This document shows, one piece after another, positions 45,778 to 57,800 of a stretch of DNA of 64,000 nucleotides. Each line of letters begins with the position of its first letter. Position 1 is the stretch's first letter. The position numbers and the translations under genes are program-made. Source of the DNA: Anolis sagrei (Eukaryota > Chordata > Lepidosauria > Squamata > Anolidae); contig NC_090021.1 of the NCBI RefSeq assembly GCF_037176765.1, positions 58,460,953 to 58,524,952 of the forward strand, in the 5' to 3' direction. The notes beneath the pieces were generated by a model. The model had not been told where the DNA came from. It saw nothing but the letters and a program-made list of their open reading frames with translations, and did not search any database.

Positions 45778-46430
45778 ATCATAGAATCATAGAGTTGGAA
45801 GAGACCTCATGGTCCATCCAGTCCAACACCCTGCCGAGAAGCAGGAAAATTGCATTCAAAGCACCCCTGACAGATGACCAACCAGCCTCTGTTTAAAAGC
45901 TTCCAAAGAAGAACTCAAAGAAGCTCTCACAGTCAGGAAGTTCTTCATGTTCACATGGAATCTCTTTTCTTGTAGTTTGAAGCCATTGTTCCATGTCCTA
46001 GTCTCCAGGGCAGCAGTAAACAAGCTTGCTCCCTCCTCCCCATGAGTTCCTCTCACATATTTATATATGGCTATCATGTCTCCTCTCAGCCTTCAGAGGG
46101 CTTGTTCTCCAGACCCTTGATCATTTTAGTTGCCCTCCTTTGGACACATTCCAGCTTGTCAATATCTCTCTTCAATTGTGGTGCCCAGAATTGGACACAG
46201 TATTCCAGGTGTGGTCTGACCAAGGCCGCATCACATCATTGGCTCATGTTTAACTTGTTGTCCACGATGACCAAAAGACCTTTTTCACACGTACTGCTCT
46301 CGAGCCAGGCGTTCCCCATTTTGTATCTTTGCATTTCATTTTTTTCTGCCTAAGTGGCGTATTTTACATTTGTCACTGTTGAACTTAATTTTGTTAGTTT
46401 TGGCCCATCTCTCTAATCAGAAATACGAGG
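45778..46430 (-). mobile_element. CR1 LINE 3' end
   Basis: The plus strand opens atcatagaatcatagagttggaagagacc, the reverse of the CR1 3' terminus. The minus strand then encodes [40 protein letters not shown] and further CR1 pieces. 5'-truncated, a few breaks. Confidence 0.88.
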
Positions 46431-46668
46431 AGTGTTATAAGTTTGTGAGGACCCAGGATGTGGGTTACAATCTTCTCCCCGTCAGTGTTATGTGTTTCCC
46501 AAACCCATGTTTATAACTTCTCAATAAGCGGGGTTTCTGTCTCCCGCGGCCGTGACATTACTTCACTGGAAACAGCGTAACGCCATGAGGCCTCAGTACC
46601 AGCTATCATACTATCGCCGGGGCCTAAGTCACTCAGCCTCAGAGGGAAGCAATGGCACATCTCTGACA
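46431..46668. other. Short spacer with CORE-SINE tail remains
   Basis: The CORE-SINE-type tail cactcagcctcagagggaag ... ttgccaagaaaac is interrupted by the SINE at 46684. Confidence 0.45.
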
Positions 46669-46683
46669 AAACCTTGCCAAGAA

Positions 46684-46947
46684 GGAGCCCCTGGTGGCAC
46701 AGTGGGTTAAACCCGTGTCGGCAAGACCGACAGGTCGCAGGTTCAAATCCGGGGAGAGGCGGATGAGCTCCCTCTATCAGCTCCAGCTTCTCATGTGGGG
46801 ACATGAGAGAAGCCTCCCACAAGGATGATAAAAACATCAAAAATCATATGGGCGTCCACTGGGCAACGTCCTTGCAGACGGCCGATTCTCTCATACCAGA
46901 AGCGACTTGCAGTTTCCCAAGTCACTCCTGACATGACAAAAAAAAAT
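46684..46947 (+). mobile_element. GGAGCCCC-family SINE, intact, 15-bp target duplication
   Basis: Complete copy: head ggagcccctggtggcacagt, B box caggttcaaatccgggg, tail cagtttcccaagtcactcct gacatgac and A-rich end. Flanked by aaaccttgccaagaa at 46669-46683 and 46948-46962, identical. A good reference copy for the family in this window. Confidence 0.92.
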
Positions 46948-47197
46948 AAACCTTGCCAAGAAAACTTAAAAAAAACCCTCAAACTGTGAAGTCTTGACAA
47001 CAACAAAAGCACTGTTTAAAGGCAGCCTTGGTATTTGTTTGTTTGTTTTTAACATCCTCCATCCTTTTTCCTTTAAAGGTCAATCAGCACACTCAATTCT
47101 GAGTCCATTTGGGAAATGACACTCCCTCTCTGAAAGGGTTTTTAGGCCTCTCCCCTTCGTGACGGTTATGAAACGGCCTCCTTGTTTTGAAGATGCG

Positions 47198-47216
47198 CGT
47201 GGTCTTTTCCTATTGG
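47198..47216 (-). promoter_or_regulatory. ER-stress response element (ERSE), perfect match
   Basis: CGTGGTCTTTTCCTATTGG, which on the minus strand is CCAAT-N9-CCACG with exactly nine spacer bases. ERSE is bound by NF-Y with ATF6 or XBP1 in the unfolded protein response and works in either orientation. It lies 461 bp upstream of the ERO1B start codon, matching the known ER-stress induction of mammalian ERO1B. Confidence 0.88.
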
Positions 47217-47325
47217 CCGCCGAGGCTGTCTGTCACCTTCCGAAGGGGCGAGGAATGTAAACGCCTACTGAGTGGACTAGTATACAGAGAAGAGAGAGAG
47301 AAAGAGTGATGACGCTGTGGAATAT

Positions 47326-47350
47326 ACTACAACCCCCAAGATGCTTTGCG
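47326..47350 (+). promoter_or_regulatory. ZNF143/THAP11-type site
   Basis: actacaa followed by ccccaagatgc and tttgcg reproduces the long ZNF143 (Staf) motif ACTACAA-TTCCCAGAATGC-nnTGCG with a few mismatches. Such sites are common within 100 bp of transcription starts of vertebrate CpG promoters. Confidence 0.65.
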
Positions 47351-47676
47351 CGGCAAACTGAGAAGGAGGGTCTGTTGCCGACGCAGCGGAGGTATAAGTG
47401 AGATAAAAGGCCAGCGCTTGCTATTGGCGCGCGCAGCCACTCACGCACGTACGCTCGCGACTCACAACAAGACCGGTGTGGGCGCGAGAGGCAGCTAGGG
47501 CGCGTGCGCGTGAGCCGGCGCGAGAGGAGCGGGGGCCTCTCTTGACAGGTTCCTTTCGCGGCTGAGGCAAGCCAGCCGCTTGGTGTCCTCCTCAGTGGAA
47601 GGCGACGCGGAGGAGGAGGAGGAGGAGGGCCAGGGGCCCCTCAGAGCGGGCGGGAGCGGCTGAGGGGCTCTGCAGC

Positions 47677-47784
47677 ATGAGCAGCGGCGGCAGGGCTGGC
47701 CGGAGAACTGCAGCGGCGAGGCTCCTACTGGCAGCGGCGGCGGCGGCGACTATCGGCTGCCTCTGTGGCTTGGCGGAGGCCCAG
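47677..47784 (+). CDS. ERO1B: ERO1B exon 1 (signal peptide)
   Basis: Encodes 36 residues, [18 protein letters not shown] then an alanine-rich hydrophobic stretch and GLAEAQ. Donor CCCAG|GTGAGG. Cleavage is expected near AEA|Q. The sequence of this exon is poorly conserved against human (as usual for signal peptides), but the length, phase and EAQ end agree. Confidence 0.9.
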
Positions 47785-48770
47785 GTGAGGGGAAGCGGGA
47801 GCATGAGCATCCATTCGCGTGTCCCTGTTTGTCTCGAGGAAAGGAAGATAGGGAGGCTCCGTTCAACCCAGCCCTGATGGTTTTAGTGCAGGCATAGGCA
47901 CACTTAAGCGGCTGAGGGGGGAAAGGAAAGGGCCTGAGGCTGTTGGGAATGTTGGGAGTTGCAGTCCAAAACACCTACACAACCCAAGTGTGCCCATGCC
48001 TGTTTGAGTGGCTCCAAGAATTGCTGTATGCGACCCTGGTCCCATCCACTCTCCCATATAATCCAGATTACCTGCTTTGAACTGGATTATATGGCAGTGC
48101 AGACTCATGTATAATCTGTATTCACGATTATATGACACTGTACATCCTTTCTGCCTAACGCTTACTCTACTTTCTTGGCAGGACATTGTTGTTGTTTGAA
48201 ACACAACAAGATGAGTCCACAGTAGACACTCTGCTGGGTGTTGTATTGGATCACACGTCGGACACTTCCCATGTGTCTAGGATTGTGTGATGCATCAGCG
48301 AATAATGCGTGCAGATCCCAGTAAAATGGCCTTCAGATGGTAATTTTGTCAGTGCCGATTGTCTTTAAGTGCAGGCCAAGGTCTTTAGGCACTGCACTCA
48401 GTTTGCCGATCACCACTGGGACCACCTTTACTGGTCTGAGCCAGAGTCTTTGCAGTATGATCTTTAAATCCTCATACTGTGCCAGCTTTTCCAGTTGTTT
48501 CTCTTCAATCCTGCTGTCACCTGGGATTGTAACATCAACGATCCATACTTTGTTTTTTTAACACGATCATGAGGTCAGGAGTATTGTGCTCCAAAACTCT
48601 GTCTGTCTGAATTCGGAAGTCCCAGAGTAGCATGACGTGTTTATTCTCTGTAACCTTTTCCGGCTTGTGATCCCACCAGTTCTTTGTCGCAGGCCGATGG
48701 TATTTGTGGCACAAGTTCCAATGAATCACCTGAGCAATGGTGTTATGCCTCTGCTTGTAGTTCGTCTTTA

Positions 48771-48806
<36 letters not shown>

Positions 48807-51800
48807 TTATATCTCGCTTTATCTCCCCCGAAGAGGACTCAAAGCGGCTTAACATAAAAAACGTTCGCACAGCATTTAAAACATAAGGTAAACGTTTCCC
48901 CATGACATGAAGTCTAGTTGAGTCCGACTCCAGTGGGTGGTGCTCATATCCATTTCTAAGCCAAAAAGCCAGCATTGGCTGTAGACACCTCCAAGGTCAT
49001 GTGGCCAGCATGACTACATGGAGTGCCGTTACCTTCCTGCTGGAGCGGTTCCTATTGATCTACTCACATTTGCATGTTTTCGAACTGCTAAGTTGGCAGA
49101 AGCTGGGGTTAACAGTGGGAGCTCACCCTGCTCCCTGGATTCGAACTGCTGACCTTTCGCTCAGCAGTTCAGCAATTTAACCCGCTGCACCACCGGTGGC
49201 TCTCCCATTTAAAGTATTCGAATATATAAATATTAAAACAGAATTAAATATAAACAATATTAAAAGATTCACAGTTAAAACCATTCAAACATATTGGATG
49301 CATATTCAAAGCTAAAATCACAACAACCCCTGTATTGATCTTAATAACCATCATCTTGAAAAGCCTGCCTGAATAGAAAGGTTTTAGCCTGCCGCTGGAA
49401 GGACAGCAGGAAGGGGGCCATTCTGGCTTCCCTGGGCAGGGGGTTCCAGAGTCAAGGGGCAGCCACCAAGAAGTTTCCATCAATTGAGCTTGAGATGGAG
49501 GTGGGACTGAGAGAAGGGCCTCTCCTGAAGATCTCAAGGCCCGGGCAGGTTCGTACAAGGGGATAGTCAGCCAAATAGCCTGCACCTGAACCATCCAGCC
49601 ATACAACAATAATAAGATAAATGATAAACTTTATTTGTTCCTTGCCTTCCTCATGGCTCAAGGTTGGACACATTAAAATACATCCACTGTGAGTGTGTGC
49701 CCTGGCTATTTTGAAGCAAGGAAGATGGCCAGGCTCTCCTCAGCCCAGGCCTGTTGGTTTTAGTGGCTCTACAGCAGAGCTTTCCAAACCTTTCATGTTG
49801 GTGACACGCTTTTTAGACATGCATCATTTCGCAATTCAGTAATACTAGCAAACAAGGTTAAACCACCCCTTATATGATATATAGACACATACATTGTAAT
49901 AACAAAATGTATGGGGTGACAACATAACTCATATATATTTTTTTAATATATGATTTGTAAAATAATATATTCCAAGATTTTTGTCATTTATGAGTAACAG
50001 TATATTACTAATACTAATATGAATTGGATGATACTTAGCAACTCTGCTGTGTAAAAATGCATACATGTTATTATCTGGTAGCACAGTGAGTTAAACTGCT
50101 GAGCTGCTGAACTTGCTTACCGAAAGGTTTTAGGTTCAAATACGGGGAGTGGCATGAGCTCCTGCTGTTAGCCCCAGCTTCTGCCAACCTAGCAGTTTGA
50201 AAACATGCAAATGTGAGTAGATCAATAGGTACTGCTCTGGCAGGAAGGTAACAGCTCTCCATGCAGTCATGCCGGCCACATGATTTTGGAGGTGTCTATG
50301 GACAACGGCAGCTCTTTGGCTTAGAAATGGAAATGAGCACCAATCCCCAGAATCGGACACAACTGGACTTAATGTCAAGGGAAAACCTTTACCTATTACT
50401 TATTTCACATAGACTCGGAGATTTCTTGTGATGTTTGTGCGACACACCTACACAGTGAAGCAGCACATTAGTGTGTCACAGTTTGGAAAGCTCTGTTTCC
50501 TTTCAGCTCAAAGTTGGGTACAACATTGTTAAAATACATAGATAAAACAAATGGACAGTTGTGAGTTTGTGTCCTGGTTGTCTTGAGGTAAGGGCTAGAC
50601 CAGGCTTCGAATTGTGGGATTTGAAGTCCAAAACATGTGAAGGGGTGAAGTTTGCCCATGCCTGGGCTAGACTGTCCTTTTTGTAGTGATCCTATCCTCA
50701 GAGATCTACCATTGCTTTCCTCTAAGGCTGAGGGAGGTTAGTTGCCCAAGTCACCCCGTGGTTTCCATGGCCTAGCAGGGAGTTGAACTTAGTCTCTCAG
50801 AGTTCCAACCAGACATGCAAACCACTACAATATACTGGCTCCTCTCATATTTGTCTTTACAATTTGTATGTCTCCCCTGTTTATCAAAGCCCAGTCCTGC
50901 TAGCTCATAAGTGTTGCTGTTATTGTAATGTGCCTTCAAATTGTTTCCAATCCATGGAGACTCTAAAAACTTCTCACTAAGTTTTCTTGGCAAGGCTTAC
51001 TCTATAGGCCAGTGATGGCAAACCTTTAAGAGACAGAATGCCCATCATTTCATCTTACCCTCTTTCATGTCTGTATGAAGCCACTAGGTGACATAGTTTG
51101 GACTTTGGGTCCCATTACTATGATGATGATGATACTCATATTTTTGGATATGGTGAGATAGAAATATTTTAATTAACAGTATTTGAGAGCTTGCATTGCC
51201 CAAAATAATTATGATGACAAAGCTTCATCCTTGTGTTTATCTGATGATGCCTTCCCTCAAAAATTTTCCTTTTCAGGCTTATTGTGCCTCTTTACTCGGG
51301 GACCCCTTCTACACTGCCCTGTAATCCAGTATCTGATCCCAGATTATCTGCTTTGAACTGGATTATATGAATCTACACTGCCTTGTAATCCACTTCAAAA
51401 TAGATAATCTGGGATCAGATACTGGATTATAGAGCAGTGTAGAAGGGGTCCCAGGTGCTAGGAAATGCTATCTACAATACTCTCCTAGTCATGAGAAGTG
51501 TGGAGCAGGAGAGATGCCTTGGGATCCTGCTGCACAGTGCACCACACAAATTGAGAGCACTGCACACTTCATGTCCCAGGACACTGATCTGCAATGCTTT
51601 GCAGATTCTTTGGACTTCTGCCCAGATTGAAAAGGTAGATTTTTAGAGTCATGTCCAGTTATGAAGTGTAAATTTACCACTTACAAGATTGTAAGTGCAG
51701 TTTACAATTTTGTAACTGCTGAACATAATGCCATTCTATGTTTTGTATTACTGTTGTTTTGTGATGACACAACCGTTGGTATCTTTCCATCACTCAGGCC

Positions 51801-54800
51801 ACTTTCTTTAACTTGTTGAGCCCTTTCTATTTTAATTTATCTACTAAATCTGTAGTTGAAGACATATGCTGACTGACCTTTTCCTTGAAATCATGATGGA
51901 TCACTTCTTATTTTGAAGAGATATGTGTCTCTTCCTCATTGGTTCACTTTTAGAAACCTCAGGTAACTCATAAATGGTTTTCAGGAACAACACTGAACAA
52001 ATACTTCCTGTACTTGGAATCATTTTACAAAATACAAGATCTGTAATTTATAACCACTGGTTATCCAGGCATTCAGCTATGCTTCTGGTATTCTTAAACT
52101 TTACTTTGGAAAGGTTTCTTATAGGTTACGATGACCCCCCCCCCCCCAATATTGACCTTTGCAGATTTTATTAATATATCTCTCTATGTCCTCCAGTATG
52201 AGACAAGACTATGAGCAACTTTTGCCAAAAGTTGTTCATAGAGTTAGACTAGAGAACTTGGAATTCCTAGAGAGAACACTTTTGTTGACATGTGTAGATC
52301 TCCCAGTGTGAGTCTGTGGTCAGCTTTTGCCAAAGGTTGACCATGGATTCTCACTGGAGGATCTAGATGAGAGAGGTATTTTCTCATGTTAAAAATTACA
52401 TTTTATTCTCTCCCCCACCCCTTCCCAAATTTGTGAGTCTCCTTCACCTCATTTGTGGAGGTCCTACTGTTCATAGAGATTTAATGTATTTCCATCCTTG
52501 CTGGAGACATTCTTTTTCTGCAGTTGCTTGTACCTAGTCATTTTGATTCTAATGATGCCTTCCCCCCTTCTTTTTATTATTGTTTATTATTATTACATTG
52601 TGTTATAATAATGTTTGGGATACTTTTTGTTTGTTTGTCATAAGGCACATAACTGTAGCCATTGGTTTACAGGAGCTAAGAGAGACTTTATTCCATGTTT
52701 TGCAAATAGTCCCCTTAGAGTAAAATGGTAAAATAACATGAACAAGACAGTATGGTGTAATGGTTTGAGCATTATACTTTGAATTTTGAGACAAGAAATC
52801 AAACCCCCACTTAGCCATAGAAACCCATGAGGTGACCTTAAGCAAGTCACATTCTTGGTCTTATGAAACACAAAAGCAACTCTCTCCTGAACAGATCTTC
52901 CTTATAACCCCCTTGCGATGGATTCAGCTTAGAGTCTCCAGAAATTTGAAATAACTTGAAGGCACAGAATAACCACAATGATTAAACAAGAAAAGACAAA
53001 TGTTTGATATGCTATCTTGAGTTAGAGACACTAAAGTGTCTGGAAAGCTGTCTGTTTGTATATTCCTTGTCTGTAGATCTAGACTTCACAGCACAGTCTA
53101 ATGGTTTGATCAGACCTTTTTTTTAAGTATGTGTAGTCTTAAACACACAGCATGTGGTGTTCTAGCTTCTTAATATTAGATGCTGTGGAAATGAAATGAA
53201 TAACTTTGCAATTTAGACTAAAATTTAAATTATCTTTAATAAACCTATGTTTCATCCTGTACCTAACTCTGCCATTGTGTAATAGAATCGGATACCTATT
53301 TCAATTGTCCCAAGTTTTTTGTATGGTGGAATGGAATTATATGATGGAAGGAAATTCTTGTTTTCTGAGCACTGATACATTTAACAGTAATTTTTTTCTC
53401 AGAATGCAGTACATAATGGCAATTCTTAAAATTCTGTCAGCCATCTCTATAGTAATGATCAACCTTTTACCAATAAAATAAAAAAGTTTTATAGGGATGT
53501 TCTTATTCTCCGAGTATGCAGATATAACAAATATGATTTGGAATGTCATGTACAAACTTATTGAGTTAAAGATTTGATAAAAACCAATCTGATCATGTTT
53601 TGAAAAGATTATGTATACAAAAATATCACGTGTGTTCTGTATTAATATGCAGGATTTGTCCAGTTAAAGTCAATTTAATGTCTGGAAGGAGCAATGATAA
53701 CTGCATTTAAAACAAGTACAGATAGTTGCATAGGTCATATATGTTACTAGCATGTTTGGGCTGCCAGTAAGAAAAAATCATATACTGTATTTCAACTGTT
53801 ATGATTGTATGTATATGGTGTCATTCCTTCATCCAGGTATCACTGAGAAATGTTATGCTATGCAGTGTGAATAACTGGATTGCTGCTTTTGAAATTTATT
53901 AACTATGTTACTCAAAATCCCTTGGATAAGTGATATTTTCTCTTTATCTGTGTGGCTTTTCTTTTGTTTATAGCTTACAGGAGTACTTGATGACTGCTTA
54001 TGTGACATAGAGAGCATTGATGAGTTCAACAACTTTAAGATTTTCCCCAAAATACAGAAACTTCAAGAACGGGATTATTTCAGATATTATAAGGTAATGT
54101 AATTATAGACTATCACTCAATAAGTAGAAGTTATCATTCTCCTAAGCAATATAGGGAAATGTATTCTTAAGACTAAAGTAATTTTTAAGAAATCACAAGT
54201 AATTGTGACAAGGAAAATTGTTTGGTGCAAGGAATGGCAAAATTTTGAAATGCTGTGAACTAATACAGATATGATTTTTTAAGATCACTTTTGTGTACCT
54301 GTCATTAGCTCAGAATTTAGGGTTGTTTAAAAAGTATTTCCCTTCTCTGTCCCTTCCCCCTCACCATGGGAATTTGCTTGATGACTGATAGCTCAAGTAA
54401 ATAAGAATCAAACAATTTTCATTTACCGAAGCAATCTTAACTATGTTTGGAAATAATAATGACCAGGTGCCGCTGATGACCTTCAGCATTGTTCTCATTC
54501 AGTGAAAATAAACTGAATCTAGATAAGCTCTGTGGTTTCTACTAATGAGAAGGAAAGTGTATACTGCACCTGTTGCTTGCTCTTGCTAAAACTGCTAACA
54601 TGAAGGTTATACCATTTAAACTGGATATTTTTGTTTGAGAATGCTTGATAAATGATGTGCTGGTGATTCACAGCTAAATGTAGTTTTAAATGCCTAATTA
54701 AAATAGATCCACTGAATCAATGGGAAATTAGCAAGTTGACAGATATAAAAAAAACATTTATTTAGAGAGTGGCTTCTAATTGAGGCCAATTACTGGATTT

Positions 54801-57800
54801 AGTCCTCAGAAATACTATATGCTGTAAAGCACTGTGTGCTCAAGCTTTCAGTATCATTAGCAATATTAATGTTCTTCTGTTGGAACTTACTTGCTGCATC
54901 CTTATATATAGGCTTCCTGTTTGCTTACCTCCAAGATTCATAGAATGACTGAGAATAATTATACATGTTTTTATTTGTAATATACAGTGAACAACATAAA
55001 GTAAAATACAGTATGCTTATTTGCTTCTCTGTATTCAAAATATTTTTTTCTATAAGCTATTGCTATCAACAACAACCAGCTTTGTCTTTGTCGGACACTG
55101 CCTCTCCCTTCTATTTGGCAAAAGTAGCTTTCTGTCTGACACAAAGAAAGCTACTTGGTGTGCCTTTTTTCTAGAAAAACTTAGAGGAGTTGTGGTTATT
55201 TCATTTCCAATGATAATGGACAAATGTGATGTAAGCTTATCAAGTCAGCGGTTGATTAAACGTCAGAGTTGTATGCATTTTGATAAGTCATGGACAGGTT
55301 ATGAGATCAAAATTATAGATTTTGATATGATTTATGGATGAGCCGGATACCATTTCACACAGGAGGAAAACTATTAGTGGCTTTAAACTACAGGAAAGGA
55401 CATTAGGAAGAACTTCCTAACTGTGAGAGCTGTTCAGCAGTGGAACTCTCTGCCCCGGAGTGTGTTGGAGGCTCCTTCTTTGGAAGCTTTTAAACAGAGG
55501 CTGGATGGCCATTTGTCAGGGGTTCTTTGAATGTGTTCTTGCTTCTTGGCAGGGGGTTGGACTGGATGGCCCACGAGGTCTCTTCCAACTCTGTCAATGC
55601 TGCCTCATGGAGCAAACCACCACTGGACTGCCATTTTCCCACCCAGGTATTCTGAAAGGCTAGAAGAGGTGCCATGACAGAGAGTGAGTAGAGGTGCTTC
55701 TTTGGGATCTCCCAAAATAAACTAAGTTCTAGCCTTTTGTCACTTGGAGAAGGGAACAGTTTTATTTTTGATAAGAGATAAGATACAGTTCTCACATTGA
55801 CCCATGGATAAATTGACCTAGGGGTTTTTGGGTTCAGTTTTTTATCTGTTTTTTTTTAACCTTACACATGAGTTTATAGGGCACTTGCTGCTTCTGACTA
55901 TCATAATTTGTCATAACAGATGTTCTTTTAGCATCTTCATAGTATATATGTACAAGTAGTACCAACAGCTCTTTTTTCAAAAGATTGTGGCTTGTATATG
56001 AAAGAGGTGATCCTAAAGCTTTGCTTGTCAAGCCTGGAATAGTACATATAATCAAAGTACTCTGTCTGCAGTGCTCTGATTCTTTGTACCTGCATGGCAA
56101 GGGTTGGACTAGGTGGCCCTTGTGGTCTCTTCCAATTCTAGGATTCTATAGTTCCATGACAATTTTCACTTTAAATGTAAAATGCAAACAGACTAGATTT
56201 AAGCATTGCAATAATCTTTTAAGAATCTCTTATGTGGTGCGTGTCATCTCAGAAAACAGATGCGTGCAAGATAAATCTTAGTGATGGAACAGGAAGAGAT
56301 TTAAGAATATCTAGCTTTGAAAATTATCTTTCTAGTGCAGTAACAGTACAAGTAAAGCCATACCAATCTGAAAGTTCAAGCTCCCTGAAGAACCACAGTT
56401 GCCATTTATACTGGACATGCTAAATCTCATCCATTGTAAATATAATTCGTGAAATTTTGAGTTCTTCTGCTCATTTCTTTTTTGTCAAAGCTATCACATT
56501 AATATCACACATATAATTACGTACCAATTAAAAATTGCAAACAGGCTTTAGCTTATCTTGTCCCCATGTAAGCCGCCCCGAGTCTCTTCGGGGAGATGGA
56601 AACGGGGTACTAAAATAAAGATATTATTATTATTCCACTGTCAAACAGCTCTTACTGTCAGAATGGGCTTCATAATGTTTAGATAGAATCTTTTTTCCTG
56701 TTTGAATCTATTGATGCATTCTCTGGAGCAGAATAAAATATGCTTGTTCCATCTTCAGTATGATTTACTTGTAAGTATTTACATGCGCCTTTGCCCTTCT
56801 CTTCTTCAGACGAAACATATCCAGTTCCATAAGCCACCCCTCATAGTACCTTCTTTTCAAAACCTTTATCATTTTAGTCACCCTTCTCTGTACACGTTCT
56901 AGCTTGTTAATATTCATCTTGTGATGCCCAGAACTGGACTCAACATTCCAAAGCAGAACATTTCCCATGATCTCACTGTTGATGTAGGCTAAAATTGCAT
57001 TGGCTTTTTAAGCTGCCGTATCACACTGACTCTTGTTCAAATTGTAGTCTACTAATTTTTTATGTCTTTTTCATAAGTACTGTTGTCAAGTCAAGTGTCT
57101 ACCCTTCTAGATTTGTGTATTGCTGTTGGATTTAGTTTCATTAGTTTTGGCCTAAACCGTTGAATTCTGACCCTGTGCTCTGAGATAGTAGCTACTTCTC
57201 AGAATTCTATGTCATCTGCAGGTCTGATAAGCATGCCCTCTATTCCGTCATCCAAGCCACTGATCAAGATGTTTAGCAATACCAGGCCCAAGACAGAACC
57301 CTGTGGCATCCCATTAGTCACTTCTCTCCAGGATGAAGAGCATCCTTTGGATTTGGTTGCTCAACTAATTCCCAGTACACCTAACAGTAGCATCATCTAG
57401 CCCACATTTTACTAGCTTGTTTGCAAGAATATAATTTGGAAGCTAGGGAAGCTTGTCAAAGGTCTTACTGAAATCAAGATATCCAAGGGATTCCCTTTCT
57501 GCTGTATAGCTAAGTCCAGGAGAATATGGTCATTTCTACCTAAAATTCCCACCATTTCTACCCCATTAACCAGATCATCACAGATGGTTAAGATCAAATC
57601 TGTGTTGAGTTTTTTGCCTTCTTGACAATAAAATTGTTTGCAAGACAGGTGAAGGATTGTTGAACCTTATAACAAGGAACTTGCTTCAGCTAAAATGTGG
57701 GATACTACTTTGCTAATATCTTGATTGTTCAGGTAAAGTAAAGGGAAGAATATATATGTATGTGTGTGTATATATATATATTATTTGGGCAATATCGCTG

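Larger units (their letters stand above)
47140..47676 (+). promoter_or_regulatory. ERO1B CpG-rich promoter and 5' UTR
   Basis: A CpG-dense block upstream of the ERO1B ATG, with an ERSE at 47198, a ZNF143-like site at 47326, an inverted CCAAT box (attgg) at about 47424, a TATA-like gataaaagg near 47402, and many GCGC runs to 47530. The transcription start is not placed. A purine-rich 5' UTR (gaggaggaggaggagg) precedes the ATG. Confidence 0.8.
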
